Part shown: piece after piece, positions 37,884 to 46,897 of the stretch
Position numbering within the stretch: position 1 is the stretch's first letter
Layout: every line of letters starts with the position of its first letter
Assembly (NCBI RefSeq): GCF_030227115.1
Contig: NZ_JASSUA010000005.1
Coordinates: 127,633 to 191,632 of the forward strand
DNA length: 64,000 nt
Origin: Marinobacter sp. SS13-12
GTDB taxonomy: Bacteria; Pseudomonadota; Gammaproteobacteria; Pseudomonadales; Oleiphilaceae
Direction: 5' to 3'
The notes under the pieces: generated by a model
Databases searched by the model: none
The model's input: the letters and a program-made list of their open reading frames with translations, nothing else
Told to the model about the DNA's origin: nothing
Made by a program: the position numbers and the translations under genes

Positions 37884-40800
37884 TTATTCAGTTAGTTTCT
37901 CAGCGGCCTCTATGTCTTCTCGAGTCAAATCCAGCGCGTCTCCAAGATCGTTAAGGTGATGATTGCAAATGAGCTTTTCTGCCTCTGGCAAAAGAAGTTT
38001 TGCTGCTGGGAGGTCACCGGCCTCAACCAGGGTTGTTGCCCGAACGATGAGCAACCAAGCTCGGCGAGAATACCTTGCAGGGTGTTCTGCCTTATCCATT
38101 TCGATAAGTACCAACTCACCGTCATCCAACTCTATGCGTGCTTCCGGGTAACGCTCTAAAATCCTGAGCAAACGCGCGGACATGATCAGTGATTCGATTC
38201 GCAAGTCTAGCCGAGTTTCAGCCGGGAGTAGTGAAGGGTCAGCGGTAAGCTCTTTTGCTTCTCGCCAAAGCACAAGAGAATTCGAAAGGTCTTCAGCTTC
38301 CTCCAGGGTCTTAGCCAGATTACCAAGACTAATCGCGTAATCTTTTGCCCAACGCTCCGGGTCCAACTCATAGCCTTTGCGGCGGATCGACAGGGCTTGC
38401 TCGTAAAGCAGCAATGCCTCCGCTGCGAAACCTTGCTCGTCATACATAAACGCCAGGTTGTTCAGACTTGTTGCATAAGCTTTCGCCCAGCGCTCCGGAT
38501 CTGCCTCGTAGCGCTCACGGCGGATTGACAAGGTCTCCTGGTGAAGAAGTAAGGCCTCTGTTTGATTGCCCAATTGCTCCTGGATATTCGCTAAATTGTT
38601 CAGGCTGTTAGCATAATCCTCCGCCCAGCGCAGCGGATTTGACTCGTAGCCCTCTTGGTAGATCGACCTGGCTTGCTCTTTCAGCGGCATTCCCTCCGCT
38701 GCGCGGCCTTGTTCATCATACGTAATCGCCAGATTGTCCAAGCTGCCAGCAAAAGCCTCGGCCCAACGGTCTGGATCCGATTCATAGCCCTCCCGGCGGA
38801 TCGCCAGGGCTTCCTCATGCAGAGGCAGCGCCTCCGCGGCGCGGCCTTGTTGATTATACATAATCGCCAGGTTGCCCAGGCTGTTAGCGTAAACCTCCGC
38901 CCAGCGCTCTGGATCCAACTCATAGCCCTCTCGGCGGATCGAGAATGCTTGCTCATACAGCGGTAGCGCCTCCGACAGGCGCCCCAGCCTGTCATAGACA
39001 ACGGCCAAATTATTCAGGCTGGTCGTGTAAGCCTCGTGCCAACGCTCTCGATCCGACTTATAGCCCGCACTGAAGATCAACAGGGCTTTCGAGTACAACG
39101 GTAGCGCCTCCAACGGGCTACCAAGACTGTCAAGGGTAGAAGCCAGATTGTTCAGGCTGCTCGCATAAGCCTCCTCCCAGCGCTGAGGGTCCGAATCATA
39201 GCCCTCGCGGCGAATCGACAGGGATTGCTCATAAAGCGGCAGCGCCTCCGCCGTGCGCCCCAGCCTGTCATAAACAAAAGCCAGATTGCTCAAGCTGGTT
39301 GCGTAAGCCTCTGCCCAGCGTTCTGGATCTGCTTCATAGCGCTCACAGCGGATTGATAGGGATTCCTTGTGCAAGGGAAGCGCCTCCGACGAGCGACCTA
39401 GAGCATCAAGGGTAGAAGCCATATTGTTCAGGCCCCGTGCATAGGCCTCCGTCCAGCGATCCGGATCCGACTCATAGCCTTCACGAAAGATAGACAGGGT
39501 TCGTTCTTCCAGGGGTAGCGCCTTCGACGGGCGACCTAGCTTACTATGAGTAAAAGCTTGATTGTTTAGGTTCGTTGCATACCACTTCGCCCAGCGCTCC
39601 GGAGCTAACTCATAGACTTCGCTGAGGATCGACCCAGCTTCCTCATAAAGCGCCAGGGCATCCGACAGGCGACCCAAGCTGCTATAAACAGACGCTAAAT
39701 TGTTTAGACTGCCAGCATAATCCTCCGCCCAGCACTCCGGATCCAATTGATAGCCCTCGCGGCAAACCGACTGAGCTTGCACGAGCAGCGGCTGCGCCTC
39801 CGACGGGCGACCAAGCCTTTCATATGTAAAAGCAACACTGTTAAGACTGCCTGCATAATCCGCGGACCAACGCTTTGGGTCCGCCTCATACCCTTCAAGG
39901 CGTATCGACCAGGCCTGCTTAGCCAGCGGCAGCGCCTCATAAGGGCGACCCATCATGTTAAGGGTATAGGTCAGATTATTCAGCCTGATCGCATATTGCA
40001 TCGCCCAATCACCAAGCTTCGAAGTCCTCCCACGCATCAGCTGGTACCAGTAACGACCAAGAGCCACCAGAAACTTCCATCGCTCAATTTCCAGCGCACC
40101 TTTATCCGTATCACTGCAGACGCCAAGTTTGGACTGAGCAGAAAACCAGACGTTGCCGCTGGCTTCGATTCGTTTAACCAGTTCACCAATCCCCTTTTCC
40201 AACTCCTCCGACGTCGGCCAGGCCTTGGTGACCAGCTGGGTAAACCGCTCCAGCAAAAACTGCTGCAGCAGGCTGTGTTGATGCACGTACCGGCTGGTGT
40301 TTTCCTCCAGCCGACGAATGATTTCATAGCCCCGTTCCAGCAGTTCATACTGAGCAGGCGTGAGACTGCCCTGCGCCTGCGCCTGAAGCTCTTGGAGGAA
40401 GGGTGCCAGATCCGGATGTTCCTGCATCGACATCTGCTGCAGGCTCTTGAGTACGTGCCCGACCAGGCCGGTCTGAAAAGGGCTACCTAGCAGGGGCGAG
40501 AAGAGCAGGCTGTAACGAGCGGTGCCGCCGAACTCCCCAAAGTATTGTTCAATCAGGTGCAGACGTTCTTCCAGGACCGCATAAGAGGCCAGATTGAACC
40601 GGGCGCCGCCAGCGTCCTGCCCGCTCTCAACCAGGTAGCTGGCCTGATAGGTGTCTGTGAGTTTTCTAAAGACCGTATCCAGAGACTCATTAAGGCCGGC
40701 GCTCTCTGGTGCTTTGAATTGATAACGATGGTTGCCCAGAGGTTCGATCAGCCTGGGCAGCTCGGGGTTACGCTTGTAGAACTGCGAATCGCTGATCACG

Positions 40801-42878
40801 TTCAGGGTTTCAATGGCGAACAAAGTGATAACGTCCGGGGCACTGTTTTCACCAGCCAGATTCCGGATGACGCCACGCGCGAACTGATCGGCCTGCTCTC
40901 TGGTCATGCCAACGTAAGTAAGCTTTATGAGGTTGGCGAGCATGGGCTGGTCCATGCCTTTCAGATTGAGGTGGCTGGCCAGTAAGAGAACTTCTTGCGG
41001 ATCTGTACTGAATGGAGCGGTATCGATCAGCCCCAGTTCTGCAAACAGCTGATTCCGATGGCGATTCATCGCCGCGTGAGCTCCCGACTCCATCGCGGCG
41101 CTAAAGCTATCCGAGCCACGGGCAGTGGTAATGACGTACACCGGCAAGTCGGCCGGCCATTCGTTCATCAGGAACTCGGCGGTGAAGTCATCCATCCACT
41201 GCAGGTCGTCAATTAACAGGATCAGAGGGCGTGGATGGCTCACCGGCTGGCCTTCCACTACTGGTGTGCACTTGAGCGCCAATTGGCATATTTCGTTAAG
41301 GGCCAGCCGCAGCAGTTCATACTGCTCTTCCTTGTGATTGGCCTGGGAAGATTGGCCAAAATCCTCCAGACGCAGGCTGAGCGTGTCGTCCTGCTCGCTC
41401 CAGGATTTGGCGCTGCGCGCGACTTCAATGGCCGAATCAACGCCCACCAGTCTGGAAATCATCCTCCCTAGCTTTGCCCGTACCCGCTTCTTGGCTTCCG
41501 GATCGTCCGACCGGGCATCATTTGCAAGGGCCTTGGTCCCTTCCTTTACCTCTCGGCCAGTTCTGGCAAACCAGCCAACGCTTTCCTCATAAATCAGGTT
41601 AAGCCGGCGAAGCTCATCCACAATTGAGTTCTTGAGCGAGGCCAGGCCTGTGGCCTGGGTACTGTGCCCTGTCTGGTTGAGCATTCTGAGGGTGGCAATG
41701 CTCAACCTGGCTGGATTACTGGTGTCGGAACGAACCTGCTGGATGAAGCGGTTGGCGAGGGCGGTTTTGCCGGTGCCAGGTTCGCCCTTGATCAGGGCCC
41801 AGGTCTGTGTCCCTAAGCTGTCTGGTTCCTTACATATCGCATTCCAGTCCTGCCACAGGCTATTGAGCTCGGCCTCCCGGCCCACGAATGTGCTGGCGCG
41901 GACGGCCGGTACGGGAATGTCGGAGTCCAGGCGTTCCAGAAGGCTATAACGGGAGGCCATCATGCGCAGTCTTGAAATAGCTCGCAGTTTTTCTTCGGTG
42001 GCGTTGTCTTCCACTGTGTCGTGGGGCTGTGGGCCGGTAAAGGTGAGCACCACGCTGATGCCAGCGGTCTGAACCCTGCTCTGTTCCAGATCATCCGTGT
42101 GGTTCACCTGACGCAGGTCTTTTTCCAGCGAGACGAGCATAGCCAGCAGAGCCAGGGAAGCGTCATCCAGTTGCAAGGGATCTTTAACCACAATGACTTT
42201 GGGCGCGCCATCGGTGGTCACCATAAACATTTGAAGTGCTAATTGCAGGACCTCGTGGCTGGTGACCTTTTCACTCAGGCGGGGTGCCAGCTCTTTCAGT
42301 CGCTTGCGGGCGGGCCGGGAGAGATACATCTCGTTATCCGAAGAGAAATGCCCAGTAACTGCTTCCGCGCCTGTTTCACCCACGGTTTCCAGAAGATCGC
42401 CACTCTGCTCGGCCACCGTTTCTATCCCCGTCTCAAAGGCGGAAGCCATGAAATCTGACGCACTGCCTGTCCACTCGGCCAGGTAATCCATCATTTTCTC
42501 GGCACCCACATTCAGGCTCTCGCCAACCGTATCTCCTAGTCCACCCCCCAGAGCCTGGCTCAGGCCAAAGCCGGTCAGTTTTTCCAGTATTTCCCGTTTG
42601 TGGATGTCATCGAATTCCTCATCCAGGCTGTCAAGCAACGCGCTAAAAATGGATATGGGGCCCTGGCTTTCCGTTTCACCTACCACCAGAACGTTGGTTT
42701 TGCCGTCTTTCGCCCCGACATCAAAAACCTTGGCACTGGCATCACAAACCGTTCTGAACGCATTGGAGCCCTGATTCGACCAGGTAGCCAGATCACTTTG
42801 CAGAACTTCGATCAGCAGCGCCTGCTGCTTGGCCTTTGTGAGGTCTTTAACCAGGTTGGACAGACGGTTTTCAGGCAT
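37884..42878 (-). CDS. STAND-like NTPase with thirteen 46-residue TPRs
   Basis: 1664 residues. Residues 1-320 form an unrecognised domain with NTPase-like strands (NVLVVGETESQGP, then KVIVVKDPLQLDDASLALLA) but no good P-loop. An AAA/STAND module follows: FVGREAELN (331-339), Walker A GEPGTGKT (365-372) and Walker B LILLIDDLQWMDD (552-564). A helical middle part leads to TPRs at residues 958-1544 and a helical C-terminus of 120 residues. STAND NTPases switch on by oligomerisation after ligand sensing, often in immunity or regulation. GGAG lies before the ATG. It is the last gene of a minus-strand operon. Confidence 0.85.
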   Translation of the reverse strand: MPENRLSNLVKDLTKAKQQALLIEVLQSDLATWSNQGSNAFRTVCDASAKVFDVGAKDGKTNVLVVGETESQGPISIFSALLDSLDEEFDDIHKREILEKLTGFGLSQALGGGLGDTVGESLNVGAEKMMDYLAEWTGSASDFMASAFETGIETVAEQSGDLLETVGETGAEAVTGHFSSDNEMYLSRPARKRLKELAPRLSEKVTSHEVLQLALQMFMVTTDGAPKVIVVKDPLQLDDASLALLAMLVSLEKDLRQVNHTDDLEQSRVQTAGISVVLTFTGPQPHDTVEDNATEEKLRAISRLRMMASRYSLLERLDSDIPVPAVRASTFVGREAELNSLWQDWNAICKEPDSLGTQTWALIKGEPGTGKTALANRFIQQVRSDTSNPARLSIATLRMLNQTGHSTQATGLASLKNSIVDELRRLNLIYEESVGWFARTGREVKEGTKALANDARSDDPEAKKRVRAKLGRMISRLVGVDSAIEVARSAKSWSEQDDTLSLRLEDFGQSSQANHKEEQYELLRLALNEICQLALKCTPVVEGQPVSHPRPLILLIDDLQWMDDFTAEFLMNEWPADLPVYVITTARGSDSFSAAMESGAHAAMNRHRNQLFAELGLIDTAPFSTDPQEVLLLASHLNLKGMDQPMLANLIKLTYVGMTREQADQFARGVIRNLAGENSAPDVITLFAIETLNVISDSQFYKRNPELPRLIEPLGNHRYQFKAPESAGLNESLDTVFRKLTDTYQASYLVESGQDAGGARFNLASYAVLEERLHLIEQYFGEFGGTARYSLLFSPLLGSPFQTGLVGHVLKSLQQMSMQEHPDLAPFLQELQAQAQGSLTPAQYELLERGYEIIRRLEENTSRYVHQHSLLQQFLLERFTQLVTKAWPTSEELEKGIGELVKRIEASGNVWFSAQSKLGVCSDTDKGALEIERWKFLVALGRYWYQLMRGRTSKLGDWAMQYAIRLNNLTYTLNMMGRPYEALPLAKQAWSIRLEGYEADPKRWSADYAGSLNSVAFTYERLGRPSEAQPLLVQAQSVCREGYQLDPECWAEDYAGSLNNLASVYSSLGRLSDALALYEEAGSILSEVYELAPERWAKWYATNLNNQAFTHSKLGRPSKALPLEERTLSIFREGYESDPDRWTEAYARGLNNMASTLDALGRSSEALPLHKESLSIRCERYEADPERWAEAYATSLSNLAFVYDRLGRTAEALPLYEQSLSIRREGYDSDPQRWEEAYASSLNNLASTLDSLGSPLEALPLYSKALLIFSAGYKSDRERWHEAYTTSLNNLAVVYDRLGRLSEALPLYEQAFSIRREGYELDPERWAEVYANSLGNLAIMYNQQGRAAEALPLHEEALAIRREGYESDPDRWAEAFAGSLDNLAITYDEQGRAAEGMPLKEQARSIYQEGYESNPLRWAEDYANSLNNLANIQEQLGNQTEALLLHQETLSIRRERYEADPERWAKAYATSLNNLAFMYDEQGFAAEALLLYEQALSIRRKGYELDPERWAKDYAISLGNLAKTLEEAEDLSNSLVLWREAKELTADPSLLPAETRLDLRIESLIMSARLLRILERYPEARIELDDGELVLIEMDKAEHPARYSRRAWLLIVRATTLVEAGDLPAAKLLLPEAEKLICNHHLNDLGDALDLTREDIEAAEKLTE
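38352..40007 (-). repeat. 138-bp coding repeat, 12 full units (TPR array)
   Basis: Twelve units of exactly 46 codons, consensus WAEAYATSLNNLAxxYDxLG then RxxEALPLYEQALSIRREGY then ExDPER, plus a degenerate thirteenth unit down to 38247. No unit is shortened or lengthened. The strong sequence likeness between units points to recent expansion or repair by recombination. Confidence 0.9.
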
Positions 42879-42904
42879 GGGTGCGCTCCGGCGTCTATTA
42901 CCTA

Positions 42905-43333
42905 TTAATCGATCGAGGCGGTTTGGAAGTCATCATAATCAAGGCTCTTGACGGCGGCGTTCACACTATCGTCAAGCTCTGGAATTTGAGGAAAAAGAGC
43001 CTCAACAAGCTCGAACATCGCAACTCTTTCGAGCTGATTGACCATAAAACCGCGGGCGAGTGATTTGAGATCAGCACCATTGAGTTGCTTTGGTCCCTGG
43101 ATCTGCTGCGCCAACTGGAACGCTGGCGTTGAAATGCCGGAACGCATAATGCCCTCTGCACTAAACATCCAGTCTGCAGAGCCCAGAAAGGACTCTGGAA
43201 CAAAGCCCCACTCCGAGTCAGGTTCCGGTATAGCAAATAGCGTACAATTGGAAGTTCGCTTAACTCTCAAGGCCTCTGATGCGAGCGCAAGGGCTTGCTG
43301 GTCAAATTTCATTTCGCCTTTATCCGTTCTCAT
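42905..43333 (-). CDS. Hypothetical protein of the STAND operon
   Basis: 142 residues (135 if the ATG at 43312 is used; that start lies just after the upstream stop with AAAGGCGA before it). Includes WGFVPESFLGSADWMFSAEG and an acidic C-terminus. Not recognised. The gene overlaps the upstream membrane protein by 14 bases and ends 26 bases before the STAND gene. Confidence 0.7.
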   Translation of the reverse strand: MRTDKGEMKFDQQALALASEALRVKRTSNCTLFAIPEPDSEWGFVPESFLGSADWMFSAEGIMRSGISTPAFQLAQQIQGPKQLNGADLKSLARGFMVNQLERVAMFELVEALFPQIPELDDSVNAAVKSLDYDDFQTASID

Positions 43334-44162
43334 GCTTGTCGTCCCAGCCGTAGCTCATGATTTTTGGATGATTTTTAATAAACTCCAAAGTTTCTGCGTC
43401 ATTATTAAAGCGTCCAGTTTCATAGATAAGGTCCAGAGCTCTCGATATTCTCAGAAAGTTAAAATCATCATGGAAGTCTTTAATTTCTGGATGAGCTTCG
43501 ACCCATTGCTCCTGGGTTATAGCTAGCAGCCAAAACAGCGGACGCCACCAAGCATAGAAGAAATCACAGTTTTTGATAATATCCTTGCTATTTACTTTGA
43601 ACGTGAGAATTGAGAAAAAGTTGACAAGTTCATCCAGTTTAAACCTGGCTTTCTGCTCTTCTTTTTTAAAATCTTCCATCGATTCACATTGAAATATGTC
43701 ATTTAGCGAATCGTAAAATTTTTCATCAAAAGGAATTTGACCAACAACGAAGAGCCTGCTTACAACGAAGTCGCAGTAGCGTTTATCTCGAACACACCCT
43801 ATCAAGACCTTCATTGAGTAGCTTTTGATCGTTTGAAAATATTCACTGCAGAATGTCTGATACAGGTCGAGGACGGCTTTCTCTTTGGAATCTGCAGCCA
43901 TCATCTGGTTTGCTTCTGAGGTTCGACTCAGCTCTTCCCTTGTGTCTTTAAGCTCCTCGATCTGAAGGTAGACAGTGATAATCACGCCACCAAAAGCCAG
44001 GCCGGCAAAAAGAGCGTTCAGGCTATTAAATACATCGTTGACAGGCTGATTTGTGAATTGACTGATCTCCGGTGTAAGTGAAAAAAACCACCCACCAATC
44101 CATATCCCCAGAATTATGAAGATGACTGGAAAAGCAATTTTGTACCCTGTCTTTTTATCCAT
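43320..44162 (-). CDS. Two-helix membrane protein resembling putative abortive-infection proteins
   Basis: 280 residues. Two N-terminal membrane helices (AFPVIFIILGIWIGGWFF and FNSLNALFAGLAFGGVIIT) are followed directly by a coiled coil (QIEELKDTREELSRTSEANQ) and a helical cytoplasmic domain with FYDSLNDIF and FFSILTFKVNS. This layout resembles proteins annotated as putative phage abortive infection proteins (putAbiC type). The link is by architecture and short motifs only. It is translationally linked to the 142-residue gene and then the STAND NTPase. Confidence 0.6.
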   Translation of the reverse strand: MDKKTGYKIAFPVIFIILGIWIGGWFFSLTPEISQFTNQPVNDVFNSLNALFAGLAFGGVIITVYLQIEELKDTREELSRTSEANQMMAADSKEKAVLDLYQTFCSEYFQTIKSYSMKVLIGCVRDKRYCDFVVSRLFVVGQIPFDEKFYDSLNDIFQCESMEDFKKEEQKARFKLDELVNFFSILTFKVNSKDIIKNCDFFYAWWRPLFWLLAITQEQWVEAHPEIKDFHDDFNFLRISRALDLIYETGRFNNDAETLEFIKNHPKIMSYGWDDKHENG

Positions 44163-44303
44163 TTCTTAAACCAATCCCTTAGTTCTTTGCAATTTAATAA
44201 AATTGAGTCAAGAGTCTCTGACTTGCTGCCTCCCAATCAGTAAGCCAACCACTGCTTATTAATGTCGGCGAACAGGTCATCAGTCATCGGATTTCATGCC
44301 TCG

Positions 44304-44474
44304 CTATTGTTTTTGTTGCGGCTTCGGCGAGTCGCTGCGACTCAACTCGTCTTTCAGGCGCTGCTCCTTGAAAGCCAGCATCAGACTCTCATCTCTCTTG
44401 CCGGTTAAATGGCAGCACAGCTTTCTAATCTTCAATTTCCACAAGTCGCTGCGGTTGCTTTTAAGTCGAGACAT
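44304..44474 (-). CDS. Small basic protein, 56 residues
   Basis: Starts MSRLKSNRSDLWKLKIRKLC and ends KPQQKQ. Its ATG overlaps the stop of the 334-residue gene in a TGATG arrangement, strong evidence for translational coupling. Very basic. Family unknown. A 141-bp gap without other features separates it from the Abi-like membrane protein gene. Confidence 0.6.
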   Translation of the reverse strand: MSRLKSNRSDLWKLKIRKLCCHLTGKRDESLMLAFKEQRLKDELSRSDSPKPQQKQ

Positions 44475-45478
44475 CAGAATTTTCCGTGTTTGGCAGGACG
44501 AGGTAGTGCACCGGAATTCATGACCAGGCTCACCTGGGCCTGATGCTCATCAACTAACTCCTGATAGATTTCACTCAGTTCTGCCTGGGTTATCTGTCGA
44601 TCGCGAAGGGCGTTGCTTATTTTTTCTGCCGTATCCGCCTGCCGCGACTCCAGTTGGGAATAGGATTGGATAAGGTCCTGTTTCTCTGGCTGCCAATCCA
44701 GTATCGGAAGCGGCCCCAACCGATACCCGAGACTTTCGGCAAATGCTTTTGCTAAGCCGCGGCTCTGGTCCAGAAACAACAGCTTGAGGAAGTTCGGAAC
44801 TGACAACAGGGGGCATCGATCGGATTCCAGGGCAGCGCCGAGCACACGGTGAGAAAGGCCGTTGAGAGATGAACCCTGCTGCCTCAGGTTTTGCAACTTT
44901 ACTCGGACATTACACTGAAAAATTTCATAGCGTTTCCTCCAGTCTGCATCGGCATCAACAATGCCGCCCCCCTGCCTGGCGAGACACGCCTGCTCAAGCT
45001 TGAACAATAGCGAGAGGCTTTCACAAAAATCTTCGTAGATTTCTCTGAGTAAAGATTGGCGGGCACCATCGACCGTCTCCTTCGTTGTCCTGTTGATAAC
45101 CGACACAAGAAGGTGTTGTGTTTCAGCTAGTTCACCGTTGCGATCACTGAAAGCCCCGAGCAAGTCCGCCTGAGGATCCTCGGTGAACAGGGGCAGTGGT
45201 GCAATCAACAAATCCAGTTGCCGGCAGATCGAATGGAGTACAGGTTTGTTATTGATGAGATCCAGAACACTCCAGAACTCGTCCAGTCTGAGGTGATGAG
45301 TATCGGTGGAAGGAGTGAGTGCATTTTGAAAAGAACCGGCAGAAGTTCTTACGGGCCGCCCTTGCTGCAACATATCCCGATGTAACGCCGCAGCCTTCCG
45401 ACCACAAGAGTTCAACGCGGTTCTAAGCTCCAGAGATACCTGATAATGCCATTCGTCCAGCGTAGCCCAGGTAAGCAT
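44474..45478 (-). CDS. Hypothetical helical protein
   Basis: 334 residues, all-helical in appearance, no membrane segment. Contains DEFWSVLDLINNKPVLHSIC and a Gln/Glu-rich C-terminal coiled region (QITQAELSEIYQELVDEHQA). I do not recognise a family. It follows the TerB-like gene by 8 bases and is coupled to the 56-residue gene. Confidence 0.7.
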   Translation of the reverse strand: MLTWATLDEWHYQVSLELRTALNSCGRKAAALHRDMLQQGRPVRTSAGSFQNALTPSTDTHHLRLDEFWSVLDLINNKPVLHSICRQLDLLIAPLPLFTEDPQADLLGAFSDRNGELAETQHLLVSVINRTTKETVDGARQSLLREIYEDFCESLSLLFKLEQACLARQGGGIVDADADWRKRYEIFQCNVRVKLQNLRQQGSSLNGLSHRVLGAALESDRCPLLSVPNFLKLLFLDQSRGLAKAFAESLGYRLGPLPILDWQPEKQDLIQSYSQLESRQADTAEKISNALRDRQITQAELSEIYQELVDEHQAQVSLVMNSGALPRPAKHGKF

Positions 45479-45486
45479 AGGTACCC

Positions 45487-45987
45487 CTATTTAGTCCTGG
45501 GTAGAAGTTCAAATACCTGCTCTATATACCTTCGTTCCGCGTCCACGATCCGGCGGGCAAACATTTCATTTGCCCCATTCCCCATGTCAGCAGGACACGT
45601 GGCAGCAATTTCCAGGCATGCCTGGAAAAGCTTCTCCCTCTGGTAAAGAGAATCGGTTGTTGCCTTTTGCTCATTATTGCGTCTGCTAAGTAGCTCACTA
45701 GCCACCTCAAAAAAGGGCCAGAGTGTGCTCGGATCCGGTTTTTGCGCGACAAATGTTCTGTCAAAAATGTCGATATCTGCCTGTGAGACGACTTCCATTC
45801 CTTCAGCGAGTTCAGCAAGCGCGCGGCAGTGCTCCTGTATGATCACCTGAAGCTTTGCCCGCTCGGGGATCTGATTTCGACCATCTGCCCACATAACCTG
45901 AACAACAGGAATAACCGGGGCAAGGTAGATCAACGAGGGAGGGAGGTCGTGCTGCGACAGCAACGCTGCAAAACGGGACTGCGGCAT
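45487..45987 (-). CDS. Putative TerB-like helical protein
   Basis: 166 residues. LAPVIPVVQVMWADGRNQIP followed by ERAKLQVIIQEH resembles the ADG-x5-E motif of TerB/DjlA-like metal-binding helical domains; a second helical half follows. AGGA precedes the ATG. First gene of the probable six-gene operon that ends with the STAND NTPase. The TerB assignment rests on one motif. Confidence 0.55.
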   Translation of the reverse strand: MPQSRFAALLSQHDLPPSLIYLAPVIPVVQVMWADGRNQIPERAKLQVIIQEHCRALAELAEGMEVVSQADIDIFDRTFVAQKPDPSTLWPFFEVASELLSRRNNEQKATTDSLYQREKLFQACLEIAATCPADMGNGANEMFARRIVDAERRYIEQVFELLPRTK

Positions 45988-46528
45988 TCGTGAATTCCTT
46001 TGTGAAACTGGCCAACCCTAATCGCACTTGATTAACGAAGGTTAACACTAGAGCACATAAGCTCCATTTCAAAGCTGAAATCCTGTTCTTTTTCAAAAAA
46101 CTACAATTCGAATAAAAATTTTGACCAACTTCCTTTCTGAAAAATTGAATGGTATTTCAACACCAGAAAGCAAAGAAGTCATATCCTCCTGCCGGACTAC
46201 CTCGAAAATGGCGAATAGAGGCCCTTCGTCATCCAACAAAAGACAGTCGCATGTTTTGGATCTATCGCTAGGAGGGCCAAATGAGCCGGACTCTACCCCG
46301 TTACTGCTCCCTTCTAAACGTGCCACGGGTTCTACCCCGTTCCCACGGACGGTTTTAAAACGGGACTTCCCATCGTGGGGCAGTACAAAGGTCCGCTTTC
46401 CAATGAAGCGTGCCTCTTTAGCGCGGGCTTACCAATGTTCGCTTTTGTTTAGGTGCGGACAATTTATGGTCACACTACCACGAAAATAACGGCAGACTCC
46501 CTTGGCCGACAGGAGGAGGCGAGGGGCA
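45988..46528. other. 541-bp intergenic region
   Basis: Holds the upstream region of the STAND operon. It also has the downstream end of the relaxase operon, a short duplicated stretch (CTACCCCGTT at about 46296 and 46334) and one arm of the dispersed hairpin repeat (46434-46453). Open frames here have no good start sites or composition and are not called. Confidence 0.5.
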
Positions 46529-46897
46529 CTAACCTTTCCACTCACAGGCTTTTTTTAGATGGGGGATCGACCGTTGCATAGCATCCGTTTCCTTCCAATC
46601 ACGCTCGTAGAGAATTTCAATTTCTACCGCTTTATATTCACGATAACTAAGAAGGTCCCCAAGTTCGTAAACAACACAGGTGCAAATCTGTTGGTTGACC
46701 ATTTCTTCGATGTCATTCTCAAACTCTAATTCAGCCAGGCAAACTTGAGCTAATTTGTACATGCTCGTAACCTCCCTGACCGTCTGCATATCATAATGAA
46801 CGTCGTTATCGACAATATTCGCCGTACGGCCAAGACTAGGCACTACCGCGGTTCCAAAAAAAAGAGACACTACCGCAGCTTTCATAAGATATTTCAT
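46529..46897 (-). CDS. Hypothetical small exported protein
   Basis: 122 residues with a signal peptide (AAVVSLFFGTAVVPSLG). The mature part has a CTC pair (NQQICTCVVYELG) and a single C-terminal Cys. The start overlaps the stop of the upstream membrane protein gene (ATGA). Last gene of the traD/traI operon. Role unknown; entry exclusion or an accessory envelope role is possible from position alone. Confidence 0.65.
   Translation of the reverse strand: MKYLMKAAVVSLFFGTAVVPSLGRTANIVDNDVHYDMQTVREVTSMYKLAQVCLAELEFENDIEEMVNQQICTCVVYELGDLLSYREYKAVEIEILYERDWKETDAMQRSIPHLKKACEWKG

Noticed and set aside
38247..40007. CRISPR array or minisatellite
   Set aside because: The 138-bp periodicity is coding and corresponds to TPR units with no spacers.
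39747..40490. 247-codon plus-strand frame in the TPR gene
   Set aside because: Antisense to the STAND/TPR reading frame, repeated text follows the TPR units, no ribosome site.
46093..46489. Open frames of 77 (minus) and 122 (plus) codons between the STAND and relaxase operons
   Set aside because: No ribosome sites, unusual amino-acid composition, overlap with a dispersed repeat arm and a local duplication.
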